Assembly: GCA_004297165.1 (NCBI GenBank) | Contig: SCUJ01000006.1 | Location: 434,001 to 498,000, forward strand | Origin: Gammaproteobacteria bacterium | Lineage (GTDB): Bacteria > Pseudomonadota > Gammaproteobacteria > Eutrophobiales > Eutrophobiaceae | Direction of reading: 5' to 3' | DNA: 64,000 nt | Part shown: piece by piece, positions 9,921 through 19,898 of the stretch | How the letters are laid out: each line of letters begins with the position of its first letter | Position numbering within the stretch: position 1 is the first letter of the stretch | Translations under genes and position numbers: made by a program | The notes under the pieces: generated by a model | Database searches by the model: none | Told to the model about the DNA's origin: nothing | What the model saw: only the letters and a program-made list of their open reading frames with translations

Positions 9921-11014
9921 CCCGGCCTGCGAGGGTCATCATCGATCTGCCCGCCCTCCGACATAACTTTAACCGCGTCAGGCAGATTGCCCCGCGCAGC
10001 AGGATCATTGCCGTCGTCAAGGCGGATGCCTATGGCCACGGCCTGCTGCGCACGGCCAGAACGCTGGCGGCGGCGGACGCCTTTGGCGTGGCTTGTCTGG
10101 AGGAGGCAGCGCAACTGCGCGAGGCAGACATAACCAACCCTATCTTACTGCTTGAAGGACCTTACTCCGCCTCGGAACTGCCACAGATAACCGCCTGGGA
10201 TCTCCAAATCGTAGTGCATGATGATAGTCAGATAGCCATGCTGGAGCACGCCCGACCGCCGCAACCCTTCAAGGTCTGGCTCAAGATCGACAGCGGGATG
10301 CACCGGTTGGGTTTCCCGCCTGCAGAGACCAGGCGGGTTTGGCAGAAACTAATGTCGCTGTCCTCGGTGGCGCCCGGTATCCGCCTGATGACTCATCTGG
10401 CAACCGCCAATGAACCGGACAATCCCATGACGGAACGTCAGTTGCAGGTTTTTAAATCGGCAGGCGAGGGGATAGAGGCGGAACGCAGCAGCGCCAATTC
10501 CGCCGGTATCCTGCTGTGGCCGGAAAGTCATCTGGATTGGGTAAGACCGGGACTGATGATGTATGGAATCTCGCCCGTTGAGGGTAAGTCATCCCGTGAG
10601 TTAGGTCTCGAGCCTGTGATGTCATTGCAGTCCAGTCTGATTGCGGTCAAGTCATTACGCCGAGGGGATGTGGTGGGATATGGGGCCAGTTGGTTTTGCC
10701 CCGAGGATATGCGTATCGGGGTCGTCGCCGCAGGTTATGGCGACGGCTTTCCCAGACATTCCAGTTCCGGTTGCCCAATCCTCGTGAAGGACATTCGTAC
10801 TCGGATAACCGGACATGCCTCGATGGACATGCTCTGCGTGGACCTGCGCAACATCCCGGACGTGAAGGTGGGGGACCCGGTGGAACTCTGGGGCGCACAA
10901 CTGCCGATCGAGGAGGTGGCGAGTCATGCCGGTACGATCCCGTATGAATTGATGTGCGGGATCAACAAACGTCTGCGCTGCGAAGAACATGGCCAAAGCG
11001 AAAATCCGCTATAA
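9917..11014 (+). CDS. alr: Alanine racemase
   Basis: A 365-residue PLP enzyme of fold type III that makes D-alanine for peptidoglycan. The PLP lysine lies in AVVKADAYGHG near residue 34 and the second catalytic residue (Tyr) in the GYGASW region near residue 255. The MDMLCVD stretch and VELWG motif complete the C-terminal beta domain. It overlaps dnaB by 4 bases and radA by 26 bases, so it sits inside a tight operon with replication and repair genes; this dnaB-alr-radA order is common in gammaproteobacteria. Confidence 0.97.
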   Translation: MTRPARVIIDLPALRHNFNRVRQIAPRSRIIAVVKADAYGHGLLRTARTLAAADAFGVACLEEAAQLREADITNPILLLEGPYSASELPQITAWDLQIVVHDDSQIAMLEHARPPQPFKVWLKIDSGMHRLGFPPAETRRVWQKLMSLSSVAPGIRLMTHLATANEPDNPMTERQLQVFKSAGEGIEAERSSANSAGILLWPESHLDWVRPGLMMYGISPVEGKSSRELGLEPVMSLQSSLIAVKSLRRGDVVGYGASWFCPEDMRIGVVAAGYGDGFPRHSSSGCPILVKDIRTRITGHASMDMLCVDLRNIPDVKVGDPVELWGAQLPIEEVASHAGTIPYELMCGINKRLRCEEHGQSENPL

Positions 11015-12362
11015 CTGCAATGTCTGTGGCGGCATCAGCCCCAAGTGGACGGGGCAATGCCCGGACTGTAATGCCTGGAACACCCTTGAGGAAGTTGTGG
11101 TTGCGGCGAACGGCGGCAACCGGTCGGCGCGATTGCAAGAGGGGGTGATGAATCCACCGAAAGTTTCACGTCTGGATAAAGTCAACGCGACACGGGAAAT
11201 TCGAACCGCGACGGGCATCGGTGAACTCGATCGAGTCCTTGGAGGCGGCCTGGTTCACGGCTCGGTCACGCTGATTGGCGGCGATCCAGGGATCGGGAAA
11301 TCCACTCTCCTGATCCAGACCCTGGCCGCGATGGCGGATCGCGCATCAGAATCGACCCTCTATATCAGCGGCGAGGAATCGGCGGATCAGATCAGCCTGC
11401 GAGCCCGCCGACTGGGACTGGATCTCGCCAAATTGAATGTCCTCACGGAAAACAATCTCGAACGGATCCTGCCTTTAATCCTGCATGCGCAACCGGGGGT
11501 GATCGTGTTCGACTCCATCCAGACAGCGTATACGGATCTATTGCAATCCGCGCCCGGCTCGGTCGGACAGGTGCGCGAGTGCGCCGCGCAACTGGTGCAA
11601 CTCGCCAAACAGTCCGGTATCTCGGTGTTTCTGGTGGGGCATGTCACCAAGGATGGCGCGATTGCAGGTCCCAGGGTGCTGGAGCACATGGTGGACACCG
11701 TACTATATTTTGAAGGCGATCCCGGTAGCCGTCACAGGGTAATTCGGTCGATCAAGAATCGCTTCGGCGCGGTAAACGAGCTTGGCGTCTTCGCCATGAC
11801 TGACAAGGGACTGCGTGAAGTCAGCAATCCTTCGGCAATCTTCCTGTCCCGGCACGATTCCCAAGTGCCAGGTAGCGTCATCACCGTAACACGGGAAGGC
11901 ACGCGCCCGCTCCTGGTGGAGATCCAGGCATTGGTGGACTCCACCGCCCTGGCGAATCCGCGTCGTGTGACGGTGGGCTTGGAACAGAATCGCCTCGCCA
12001 TGCTGCTCGCCGTGTTGCATCGTCATGCCGGCGTATTCAGCGGCGATCAGGATATCTTCATCAATGCCGTCGGCGGCGTCAGAATCACCGAGACGAGTGC
12101 GGATTTGCCGGTGCTGTTGGCAGTCTTATCCAGCCTGCGCAATGTCCCGTTGCCCGAGGGTCTGGTGACGTTTGGCGAGATTGGGCTCTCCGGAGAAGTG
12201 CGTCCTGTGCAGAACGGTCCGGAGCGTCTGAATGAAGCGAGCAAACATGGGTTTCGCATCGCCATTGTCCCGCAGGGAAATAGTTCTCCCAAGGGAATCC
12301 AGGGAATGGAGATAATCCCGGTGACAAGACTCACCAAGGTGCTGGAACTGCTTTTCAAATAA
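10989..12362 (+). CDS. radA: DNA repair protein RadA (Sms)
   Basis: A 457-residue RecA-like branch-migration helicase acting in recombination. It opens with a four-Cys zinc finger (CNVCG...CPDCNAW, residues 8-30). Walker A GGDPGIGKST is near residue 99 and the RadA-specific KNRFG motif is in the middle. The C-terminal Lon-protease-like domain (IFINAVGGVRI onward) lacks the Lon catalytic dyad, as usual for RadA. The ATG at 10989 lies inside the alr reading frame and places the zinc finger at the N terminus, as in homologues. It ends 24 bases before the convergent hemerythrin gene. Confidence 0.97.
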   Translation: MAKAKIRYNCNVCGGISPKWTGQCPDCNAWNTLEEVVVAANGGNRSARLQEGVMNPPKVSRLDKVNATREIRTATGIGELDRVLGGGLVHGSVTLIGGDPGIGKSTLLIQTLAAMADRASESTLYISGEESADQISLRARRLGLDLAKLNVLTENNLERILPLILHAQPGVIVFDSIQTAYTDLLQSAPGSVGQVRECAAQLVQLAKQSGISVFLVGHVTKDGAIAGPRVLEHMVDTVLYFEGDPGSRHRVIRSIKNRFGAVNELGVFAMTDKGLREVSNPSAIFLSRHDSQVPGSVITVTREGTRPLLVEIQALVDSTALANPRRVTVGLEQNRLAMLLAVLHRHAGVFSGDQDIFINAVGGVRITETSADLPVLLAVLSSLRNVPLPEGLVTFGEIGLSGEVRPVQNGPERLNEASKHGFRIAIVPQGNSSPKGIQGMEIIPVTRLTKVLELLFK

Positions 12363-12386
12363 GTTCAGGTGGCCAAGGTGTTCGTG

Positions 12387-13019
12387 TCACTGAACGGGAT
12401 TTTCTGTGACAGCCTGGGCCATGATGGACTTGTAGAGAGACTGATATTCCCCGACGAGGGCGTTGCCGAACAGAGGGTCTTCACAGGTCTTGATGGCCTG
12501 GACGATCTCTTGCCAGTCGGCAGGAGTCAAGGATTGCTCCGCCCGCTGAAACAACTGCCTTTCCTCCGTTTCGATGTGGGTTTTGTATGCCTCGATGTAG
12601 GCATGCAACAGAGCGCTGAGATCCATTCGCGAGAAGATTGCGTTGCCCTGGATCTGTTTGACGTCATCCAGTATTCGGGCGCCATTCTTGGCGATTTGGT
12701 TGTGTTCTGCCGTGATCTTGTCGATTGTCCCACCGGTTTCCGGGAGACGGTTCCGCAACAGTTTGAAGATCTGTTCCTCGCAAGGGTGATGGTGAATATC
12801 GGGGTAGTTGATGAAGTACTGCATGATCTCGGCAAGAAGTTGATAATTGATGTACTCACCCTTCGCCAGAAGTGCGGCCTGAGCGGAAAGTTGCTGCAAC
12901 AATTTGGCGATGTTCGTGTGATCCGCCCGCAGATTGGAGATGATTTCTAGCATAGATTGGTTTGTGTTGACGCGGCGCTGGATGTTGTCCCGGGTGATAA
13001 GGTCAGTATATTCCGGCAT
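12387..13019 (-). CDS. Hemerythrin-like (HHE) domain protein
   Basis: About 210 residues forming a four-helix bundle with candidate di-iron ligands: His34, His76-78 in DIHHHPCEEQIF with Glu81/82, His106 in ITAEHNQ, and His148/Glu152 in THIETEERQLF. Proteins of this kind bind non-haem iron and serve in O2/NO sensing or iron-sulphur repair; the exact role is not shown here. The N-terminal 22 residues before MLEIISNLRADH may be an over-extension, as no clear Shine-Dalgarno sequence marks either start. It converges with radA and diverges from the membrane-protein gene at 13102. A 193-codon open frame on the opposite strand is its shadow. Confidence 0.85.
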   Translation of the reverse strand: MPEYTDLITRDNIQRRVNTNQSMLEIISNLRADHTNIAKLLQQLSAQAALLAKGEYINYQLLAEIMQYFINYPDIHHHPCEEQIFKLLRNRLPETGGTIDKITAEHNQIAKNGARILDDVKQIQGNAIFSRMDLSALLHAYIEAYKTHIETEERQLFQRAEQSLTPADWQEIVQAIKTCEDPLFGNALVGEYQSLYKSIMAQAVTENPVQ

Positions 13020-13101
13020 ATGTTATATTGCCAATTGTTCGAGTTGTTGATCGAAGTATTGTGCCGGGTGTTAAGACATCATTCCCTTGGAGGTTGATCC
13101 C

Positions 13102-13875
13102 TTGAACGAGCAGAATTCTCCCAGACTGACACCGATCTCCGTGAATGCAGGACAAGGCGTAACCTGGTTGACCGAGGCCTTCAGTTTGTGGGTAAAAAAC
13201 TGGATGCCGTGGACGATCATCATACTGGTGTTTATCGGCGGCAATATCGTCATCAACATGATCCCCTTCGGCGGATTGGCCAGCCAATTATTTTATCCGG
13301 CGATCCTCGCTGGCCTTATGCTGGTATGCCATGAATCCGCAACAGGGACACCTGATATACCGGATTCGTTCGCGCGAGGTTTCACCAAAGACCTCGCACA
13401 ATGCCTGGTTCTTGGCGTGGTCTACATCGGCGGTATTTTTGTAATCGCAATCGCAGTCATGGTTTATTTGGTTGTCTCCCTTGGAGGTATCGCGGTGATT
13501 CAAGGGTTGATGTCCGGCAATACCGATATCCTGGCCCCGGCCTTGTTTTTGCATATCCTTCTGGCAGCGCTCATTGCATTATTAGCTTATGTGCCGCTGT
13601 TAATGGCGACTTGGTTTGCCCCGGCGCTGATCGTACTGGGCGGCCAGCAGACAGTCCCCGCCATGATTGCCAGTTTCCGGGCTTGCTTGGCCAATATTGT
13701 TCCTTTTCTCGTCTATGGTTTAATCGGCCTGGTGGCTTGCGTCCTGGCGACCATACCGATTTTGCTCGGTTGGTTAATTTTGATGCCGGTGTTGATAGTT
13801 AGTATTTATACCTCTTACCGCGACATTTTTAAGGTAAATATTTCAGGTGATGATCAGGACGCGATGGCTTCCTGA
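13102..13875 (+). CDS. BPSS1780-like multi-pass membrane protein
   Basis: About 257 residues, starting at TTG 13102 because GGAGG (13089-13093) lies 8 bases upstream; another TTG at 13087 would overlap that site. A short polar N terminus leads to WLTEAFSLWVKNWMPW and then about six hydrophobic segments, with a polar loop GTPDIPDSFARGF after the second. The overall pattern and WV.NW...I motif resemble the BPSS1780 family of uncharacterised proteobacterial membrane proteins. No catalytic motif was seen. msrA follows after 18 bases, suggesting co-transcription. Confidence 0.7.
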   Translation: MNEQNSPRLTPISVNAGQGVTWLTEAFSLWVKNWMPWTIIILVFIGGNIVINMIPFGGLASQLFYPAILAGLMLVCHESATGTPDIPDSFARGFTKDLAQCLVLGVVYIGGIFVIAIAVMVYLVVSLGGIAVIQGLMSGNTDILAPALFLHILLAALIALLAYVPLLMATWFAPALIVLGGQQTVPAMIASFRACLANIVPFLVYGLIGLVACVLATIPILLGWLILMPVLIVSIYTSYRDIFKVNISGDDQDAMAS

Positions 13876-13893
13876 TACACAGGATTTGCAGTA

Positions 13894-14532
13894 ATGGAAA
13901 AATCCAGTATGCCAACTGCCGAGGAACTCTTGCCCGGACGCGCCGTACCCATACCGACGGCAACGCATCACTATGTGAACGGCAACCCTTTACAGCCGCC
14001 TTTCCCCAATGGCGCTCACAAGGCGATCTTTGGTATGGGGTGTTTCTGGGGAGCGGAGAAACGTTTCTGGAATCTACCCGGCGTACATTTAACGGCAGTC
14101 GGATATGCTGGAGGAGGCACGCCTAATCCGACCTATATGGAAGTCTGTACCGGTTGCACCGGGCACGCCGAAGTGGTGCTAATTGTTTATGCGCCTGAAG
14201 ATATCGGCTTTCAGGATTTGCTCAAGGTATTTTGGGAATTCCACGATCCGACCCAGGGTATGCGACAGGGAAATGACATCGGCACCCAATACCGTTCTGC
14301 CATTTATCCATGTTCCCAGGTTCAGCAGTCGGAGGCACTCTGGAGCCGAGACGCGTATACGCGTGTTTTAAAGGCGGCGGGGTATCCAGAAGTGACGACT
14401 GAGATCGTGAGGGCGCCGGAATTTTATTACGCCGAAGACTACCATCAACAGTACCTGGCAAAAAACCCTGCTGGTTATTGCGGAATGGGTGGTACAGGGA
14501 TTTCCTGTGACCTGAAAAGCAGATTCTTATAG
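13894..14532 (+). CDS. msrA: Peptide methionine-(S)-sulfoxide reductase MsrA
   Basis: A 212-residue enzyme that reduces free and protein-bound methionine-S-sulfoxide with thioredoxin. The catalytic Cys50 is in [13 protein letters not shown]. The TGHAEVV and [19 protein letters not shown] stretches are signature motifs. Resolving cysteines lie near the C terminus in [10 protein letters not shown] and GISCDL. The long N-terminal arm ([19 protein letters not shown]) is that of the E. coli-type MsrA. Its last 6 bases overlap the end of the convergent PilZ gene. Confidence 0.97.
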   Translation: MEKSSMPTAEELLPGRAVPIPTATHHYVNGNPLQPPFPNGAHKAIFGMGCFWGAEKRFWNLPGVHLTAVGYAGGGTPNPTYMEVCTGCTGHAEVVLIVYAPEDIGFQDLLKVFWEFHDPTQGMRQGNDIGTQYRSAIYPCSQVQQSEALWSRDAYTRVLKAAGYPEVTTEIVRAPEFYYAEDYHQQYLAKNPAGYCGMGGTGISCDLKSRFL

Positions 14533-15060
14533 AGTTGGGACTTTGGCCGCGTAGGCGGCGATCCATTCCCGGGTCAGACGATCCCGGTTACAGGAATAGG
14601 GGCCATCCGTAAATTTCTTTTGCCGCATGTAAGTTTCGATGTGACAAATCTGCTCCACGATTCTGAGACGACTCGCGGCTTCCGAGCCCGAGAGACAAAA
14701 TCCTATCTCGTAATGATCGATACATTGCCTGACAAGGACTACTCGACCAATAAAAATCTCCATGGTATCTGGCAGGTTGATTGTCACTTCCAGTAACTGG
14801 CCCGGTTTGATATAAACATCTGAATGAAATATCAGACCAAAATACGGATCTGTGGATAAATCATCCGAGTTTCTATTTTTGCAATCATCGACGGGAGTAA
14901 ATCTGATGGGGGAACCCGATGGATGGTTGATGAATCCGGTTTGCTCGTCTAGCAAAGGACGCTGGTCTTGCAAGAGTAGCGCGCCCGCACGGGTGCAGTC
15001 TTGTCCATGCGTCTTTGTTTGTCTGCTAACCTTATGATTGAACAAACTATTACCGCTCAC
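14527..15060 (-). CDS. PilZ domain protein, probable c-di-GMP receptor
   Basis: About 177 residues. The middle (residues 50-130) has a PilZ-like beta-barrel: [13 protein letters not shown], then [21 protein letters not shown], then [20 protein letters not shown]. The canonical RxxxR and D/NxSxxG pair is weak (the second appears as STDPYFGL), so c-di-GMP binding is not certain. The C-terminal tail [14 protein letters not shown]...[12 protein letters not shown] resembles the tail seen on a class of gammaproteobacterial PilZ proteins. It converges on msrA with a 6-base overlap and faces away from the YiiX-like gene across an AT-rich gap (15061-15245). Confidence 0.7.
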   Translation of the reverse strand: MSGNSLFNHKVSRQTKTHGQDCTRAGALLLQDQRPLLDEQTGFINHPSGSPIRFTPVDDCKNRNSDDLSTDPYFGLIFHSDVYIKPGQLLEVTINLPDTMEIFIGRVVLVRQCIDHYEIGFCLSGSEAASRLRIVEQICHIETYMRQKKFTDGPYSCNRDRLTREWIAAYAAKVPTL

Positions 15061-15245
15061 TAGTTTTGTTTATAGGTCCAGTAAGACTAGGAAAACTTTA
15101 TTACGAAATCAAGGACAATTTCCTTATAAATCTGGTAATTATATTAGATTAATGAGAACCTGACTTAGGAATTTACGGAAGTGTTTTTATAACCGATTGA
15201 TAAATGAAGTGATTAATTATATTTAACTTGAAGTATTGAATATAT

Positions 15246-16118
15246 ATGGGTATCAAATCATACCTCAGCGGCAGGCTCGCCGTGTTCCTCAACAGAGAAA
15301 AGCCAGTTCCTCCTGGCAGTCTGCCAATGACCGATTATGAGCGTTTATCGGAAGAGGTGCGACGGGCGGATGTACTGCTTGTGGAAGGGCAATCCAGGGT
15401 CAGCGAAGTTATCAAGATCATTACCAACAGTTCCTGGACGCACGCCGCCATATACGTTGGAAGGTTCGACGAGATCCAGGAGGGTGTGTTACAGAATAAA
15501 GTGGCGGAACATTTTTCAGGAGACCCTAATGAACAATTAATCATCGAGGTGCTACTTGGGCGGGGAACCATAATTGCACCGCTGCGCAAATATGCCGGCA
15601 AGCACTTGCGAATCTGCCGCCCGCGCAGTCTCTCGCGCAATGATCGGGATCAGGTTATCGCCTTTGCGATTAATCAACTAGGACATGATTACGATATTCG
15701 CCAGATGCTCGATCTCGCCAGGTTCATGCTGCCTTACTCGATTATACCCCGACGCTGGCGTTCGACATTATTCGAGCATAATCCCGGCGATAGCACCAGG
15801 AATGTCTGTTCTTCAATGCTGGCCGCGGCATTCGATTCGGTAAGATATCCGATATTGCCAATCGCCCGCTTGATGCAGGATGGCAGTGTCCAATTATTGC
15901 GTCGCAACGTGAAACTGAATACGCCGAAAGATTTCGATTACTCACCGTATTTCGACATCATCAAACATCCCTATTTCAACTTTGACGAGATTGCCGCCTA
16001 TCGATCGCTGCCGTGGGACAAACAGGGCGTAATTTGCAACGTGGAAGGCGACTGCTTTATACCGAGTCAATCCCTAACAGCCGCGAGCGAAACGCAGGAT
16101 GCAGATCGAAGTCGATAA
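15246..16118 (+). CDS. YiiX/YebB-like permuted NlpC/P60 cysteine hydrolase
   Basis: About 290 residues with a circularly permuted papain-like fold. The catalytic His66 is in SSWTHAAIYVG and the Cys188 in NVCSSMLAAAF, the His-before-Cys order of the YiiX/YebB group. The stretch LLVEGQSRVSEVIKIITNSSW before the His matches the family. No signal peptide is obvious, so a cytoplasmic or peripheral site is likely. Members of this clan act on amide or acyl bonds, in some cases of lipids; the substrate here is unknown. It stands after a 185-base AT-rich spacer and before the nucleotide-sugar cluster. Confidence 0.75.
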   Translation: MGIKSYLSGRLAVFLNREKPVPPGSLPMTDYERLSEEVRRADVLLVEGQSRVSEVIKIITNSSWTHAAIYVGRFDEIQEGVLQNKVAEHFSGDPNEQLIIEVLLGRGTIIAPLRKYAGKHLRICRPRSLSRNDRDQVIAFAINQLGHDYDIRQMLDLARFMLPYSIIPRRWRSTLFEHNPGDSTRNVCSSMLAAAFDSVRYPILPIARLMQDGSVQLLRRNVKLNTPKDFDYSPYFDIIKHPYFNFDEIAAYRSLPWDKQGVICNVEGDCFIPSQSLTAASETQDADRSR

Positions 16119-16231
16119 GTCATCTAGGGTATAATCTTCCAATCTTGCCCTCGATCGATCATCAAGGGAATGCGCAGGGTCTCGATGTCCCTTGAAGAAA
16201 CAAGTATAAGAATGAGTTGGAGCACAACATA

Positions 16232-17239
16232 ATGAAAATATTGGTCACGGGCGTCGCAGGTTTCATAGGGTATAGCGTCGCAAAATACCTCCTTACCGAG
16301 GGCCATCAGGTGACAGGCGTCGACAACCTGAACGATTATTACGATGTCCAACTGAAAAAGGATCGTTTGGCGCAATTACAACCCCATGGAAACTTCTCCT
16401 TTTTCTTGCAGGACCTTGCTAACACCAGCGCCGTACTAAAACTTTTCACCGATCTAAATCCGGAACGTGTCGTGCACATGGCGGCGCAAGCCGGTGTGAG
16501 ATATTCGCTGGAAAATCCCCATGCCTACATCAATGCTAATCTCGTGGCATTTACCAACATACTCGAAGGGTGTCGTCACGGCAAGGTGGAACATCTGGTT
16601 TATGCCTCATCCAGCTCAGTCTATGGTGCGAATACCAAGATGCCGTTTTCCGTGCATGACAATGTCGATCACCCGGTATCGCTCTATGCGGCGACCAAGA
16701 AGGCAAATGAGTTGATGGCGCATACCTACAGCCATCTGTATCAACTACCGACCACAGGCCTGCGGTTCTTCACCGTGTATGGACCCTGGGGCAGACCCGA
16801 TATGTCATTATTCCTGTTTGCCCGAAACATTCTGGATGGCAAACCTATCGAGATCTTCAATCATGGCCATCATCGCCGCGATTTCACCTTCATCGATGAC
16901 ATAGTTAACGGCGTTGTGCGCGTTTTACACCGCATACCGGAATCCAACTTGGCTTGGTCGAGCGACAATCCGGATCCCGGCACGAGCAAAGCACCCTTCA
17001 AAATTTATAACATCGGCAATAACCAGCCGGTGGAGTTGCTACGCTTCATTGAAGTGATTGAACAGTGTTTGAATCAAAAGGCAATCAGAAAATTTCTGCC
17101 GATACAACCAGGAGATGTCCCGGAAACCTATGCGAATATCGATGACCTGATCAGGGACATCGGTTACAAGCCGTCCACAACCATCGAAACGGGAGTGGAA
17201 CGATTCGTCGATTGGTATAGAAACTATTACAAGGTCTGA
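16232..17239 (+). CDS. NAD-dependent UDP-glucuronate 4-epimerase (CapI-like)
   Basis: About 335 residues, an extended short-chain dehydrogenase. The NAD-binding GVAGFIG is at the N terminus and the catalytic YxxxK is in [15 protein letters not shown]. The [14 protein letters not shown] stretch and [17 protein letters not shown] are typical of UDP-glucuronate 4-epimerases, which make UDP-galacturonate. ATG 16232 is preferred because GGAG (16219-16222) lies 9 bases upstream. The next gene starts 2 bases after its stop. With the UDP-glucose dehydrogenase at 18551 it would give the route UDP-Glc to UDP-GlcA to UDP-GalA. Confidence 0.88.
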   Translation: MKILVTGVAGFIGYSVAKYLLTEGHQVTGVDNLNDYYDVQLKKDRLAQLQPHGNFSFFLQDLANTSAVLKLFTDLNPERVVHMAAQAGVRYSLENPHAYINANLVAFTNILEGCRHGKVEHLVYASSSSVYGANTKMPFSVHDNVDHPVSLYAATKKANELMAHTYSHLYQLPTTGLRFFTVYGPWGRPDMSLFLFARNILDGKPIEIFNHGHHRRDFTFIDDIVNGVVRVLHRIPESNLAWSSDNPDPGTSKAPFKIYNIGNNQPVELLRFIEVIEQCLNQKAIRKFLPIQPGDVPETYANIDDLIRDIGYKPSTTIETGVERFVDWYRNYYKV

Positions 17240-17241
17240 AT

Positions 17242-18528
17242 ATGGCGCACACAAGGAAAATATCGGTCATTGGCTTGGGATATGTGGGGTTACCGGTCGC
17301 GGTTGCCTTTGGCAGGAAGGGCAAGGTCATCGGATTTGACATCAATGGAAACCGGATTGCAGAGTTGCAAAGAAATCATGATCTCACCCGTGAGGTAAGC
17401 AGCGAGGAGTTGCAATCCACGAACATCATGTTCACCTCAAATCCTGATGACCTCAAACAGGCCGATTTTCATATCGTTGCCGTGCCGACTCCCATCAATG
17501 CCGCCAAACAACCGGATTTGGGCGCCTTGCTCAGTGCTTCCAGATTGCTTGGCAGTAGGCTGAAACGCGGCGACATTGTGGTCTATGAATCCACAGTCTA
17601 TCCGTCAGCCACCGAAGAGGATTGCCTCCCGGTGCTGGAACGCGAATCCGGATTGCGGGCGGGAAAGGATTTTTTCCTCGGCTATTCTCCTGAGCGCATC
17701 AACCCGGGCGATCGGGAGCATGGTTTTACTTCCATAAAGAAAGTGGTATCGGCCGCAGGAGAAGGGATCCTGGATATAGTTGCGGAGGTTTATGGTTCGG
17801 TAGTGACCGCCGGCATCCACAAGGCCCCAACCATCAAAGTCGCGGAGGCGGCGAAGGTCATCGAAAACACCCAGAGGGATCTTAATATCGCCCTGATGAA
17901 CGAGTTGGCGATCATTTTTGAAAAAATGAATATCGATACTGGCGATGTCCTTGCCGCCGCATCCAGCAAATGGAATTTTCTGCCGTTTCGTCCCGGACTT
18001 GTGGGTGGACACTGCATCGGCGTGGATCCGTATTATCTAACCCATAAGGCATCGATCCTTGGTTATATCCCCCAGGTGATATTGGCCGGACGCAGCATCA
18101 ACGATGGCATGGGTAAATATGTTGCAGCGGAAGTGGTGAAAACAATGATCCGGCAAGGGAGCAGGGTCAACGGCAGCCTGGTCACCATTCTCGGTTTTAC
18201 CTTCAAGGAGAATGTAACGGACACCCGCAATACACGGGTTATAGATATCATCAAGGAACTGGTGGAATACAAGATCCAGGTGCAGGTGCATGATGCCATG
18301 GCTGATAAATCGGAGGCGCAGCATGAATACGGTATTGCCCTGACTGAACAAAGCTCATTGCAACCGGCCGAGGCCGTCATACTTGCGGTAGCGCACAAGA
18401 CCTATGTGGGTCAGGGTTGGAATCTGGTTCACTCGCTCCTCAAGGACGGCAGGGGCGTGGTCTTTGATGTCAACAGAATTCTTGACAGACACGCCATCCC
18501 AGAAGGGATTTGTCTGGTCAGACTGTAA
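17242..18528 (+). CDS. tviB: UDP-N-acetylhexosamine 6-dehydrogenase (TviB/WbpO type)
   Basis: A 428-residue UDP-sugar dehydrogenase that oxidises C6 of UDP-GlcNAc or UDP-GalNAc to the uronate. NAD binding is by VIGLGYVGLPVA at residue 8. The central helix includes VAEAAKVIENTQRDLNIALMNE, and the catalytic Cys is in GLVGGHCIGVDPYYL near residue 260. The VPTPI and YESTVYPSATEE stretches place it with TviB/WbpO rather than with UDP-glucose dehydrogenase. It is sandwiched between the epimerase and ugd in one operon and would supply an aminouronic acid for a surface polysaccharide. Which HexNAc it uses cannot be read from sequence. Confidence 0.85.
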   Translation: MAHTRKISVIGLGYVGLPVAVAFGRKGKVIGFDINGNRIAELQRNHDLTREVSSEELQSTNIMFTSNPDDLKQADFHIVAVPTPINAAKQPDLGALLSASRLLGSRLKRGDIVVYESTVYPSATEEDCLPVLERESGLRAGKDFFLGYSPERINPGDREHGFTSIKKVVSAAGEGILDIVAEVYGSVVTAGIHKAPTIKVAEAAKVIENTQRDLNIALMNELAIIFEKMNIDTGDVLAAASSKWNFLPFRPGLVGGHCIGVDPYYLTHKASILGYIPQVILAGRSINDGMGKYVAAEVVKTMIRQGSRVNGSLVTILGFTFKENVTDTRNTRVIDIIKELVEYKIQVQVHDAMADKSEAQHEYGIALTEQSSLQPAEAVILAVAHKTYVGQGWNLVHSLLKDGRGVVFDVNRILDRHAIPEGICLVRL

Positions 18529-18550
18529 GCTAACGTAAGGAATTATATCT

Positions 18551-19858
18551 ATGAATGTGACGATGATCGGCAGCGGGTACGTGGGTCTGGTATCCGGCGC
18601 CTGTTTTGCGGAATTTGGCGCCCATGTAACCTGCCTTGATGTAGACAAAAAGAAGATCGCCGATCTGAATACCGGGAAAATTCCGATTTATGAGCCAGGT
18701 CTCGAGAATCTGGTGCGGGAAAATATTCGAAAGGGACAACTGCAATTTACCGACAGTTATGGAGATTTCATCGGCCAGAGCGACTTGGTTTTTATTGCGG
18801 TTGGCACTCCATCGAGACATGGCGACGGACACGCGGATTTGACTTATGTGTACAAAGCGGCCCGCGAACTCGCAAAACACTTGCGTGGTTATACAGTCGT
18901 TGTGGACAAATCCACGGTCCCCATAGGCACTGCGAAGCATGTGAAAAGGATCATTGCCGAAGAGAATCCGGCTGCCGATTTCGATGTTGCATCGAATCCG
19001 GAATTTCTGCGTGAGGGTGCGGCCATCTCTGACTTCATGCGGCCCGATCGTGTCGTGATTGGTGTGGAGACAGAGCGGGCGGCGGCGTTGTTGCGGGAGC
19101 TGTATCGCCCGTTGAATCTGATCGAAACACCAATCGTTACCACCGGACTGGAGAGCGCGGAACTGATTAAATATGCGGCAAATGCATTTTTGGCGACCAA
19201 GATCAGTTTTATAAATGAAATATCCATGCTGTGCGAAGCGGTTGGCGCCGATGTGCACGCCGTGGCTAAAGGCATGGGATTGGATGGTCGGATTGGCCGG
19301 AAATTTTTGCACGTCGGCCCAGGTTACGGGGGGTCCTGTTTCCCCAAGGACACCAAGGCCCTGGTACGTATCGCTCAGGAGAATGGCGCCACCATACGGA
19401 TTGTGGAATCGGTCATCGAGGTCAACGAAGCGCAGAAAGCCAGGATGATTAACAAAATCCGGAATGCGCTCGGCGGATCAGTCACCGGCAAGACCCTGTC
19501 TGTTCTCGGTCTGACCTTCAAACCGGAAACCGACGACATGCGGGATGCGCCAGCCCTGACCATTCTGCCCAAATTACTTGATAACGGCGCAATCATCCGG
19601 GCTCATGACCCCAAAGGGATGAATGAGGCCAGGACTGTGCTTCCAGAAACTGTCCGATACTTTGACGATATATACGCCACTTTGGAGCAAGCTGATGCTG
19701 TGATAATCCTGACCGAATGGAATGCATATCGTGGCCTGGATTTAGCGCGCATTAAGAAAAATATGCGCGGGAGTGTCTTTCTGGATCTCCGCAATATCTA
19801 CGAACCGGCACGCATGCGCGAATTGGGCTTCGAATACCATTGCATCGGCCGCCTCTGA
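18551..19858 (+). CDS. ugd: UDP-glucose 6-dehydrogenase
   Basis: A 435-residue enzyme that makes UDP-glucuronate. NAD binding is by MIGSGYVGLVSGACFAEFG at the N terminus, followed by IPIYEPGLENLV. The catalytic Cys is in HVGPGYGGSCFPKDTKAL near residue 260. The length matches single-domain-set bacterial enzymes. AAGGA lies near the ATG at 18551. It is 22 bases after the TviB-type gene and 40 bases before manC. Two UDP-sugar dehydrogenases of different specificity side by side suggest a polymer with both hexuronic and aminouronic acids, which is inference. Confidence 0.93.
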   Translation: MNVTMIGSGYVGLVSGACFAEFGAHVTCLDVDKKKIADLNTGKIPIYEPGLENLVRENIRKGQLQFTDSYGDFIGQSDLVFIAVGTPSRHGDGHADLTYVYKAARELAKHLRGYTVVVDKSTVPIGTAKHVKRIIAEENPAADFDVASNPEFLREGAAISDFMRPDRVVIGVETERAAALLRELYRPLNLIETPIVTTGLESAELIKYAANAFLATKISFINEISMLCEAVGADVHAVAKGMGLDGRIGRKFLHVGPGYGGSCFPKDTKALVRIAQENGATIRIVESVIEVNEAQKARMINKIRNALGGSVTGKTLSVLGLTFKPETDDMRDAPALTILPKLLDNGAIIRAHDPKGMNEARTVLPETVRYFDDIYATLEQADAVIILTEWNAYRGLDLARIKKNMRGSVFLDLRNIYEPARMRELGFEYHCIGRL

Positions 19859-19898
19859 AACACTGTATGTGGTTTCAAGACTGAGCATAAAACACGCC

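Noticed and set aside
12369-12950. 193-codon plus-strand frame opposite the hemerythrin gene
   Set aside because: It lies antisense to a protein with clear di-iron ligands, has no family motifs and is a shadow frame.
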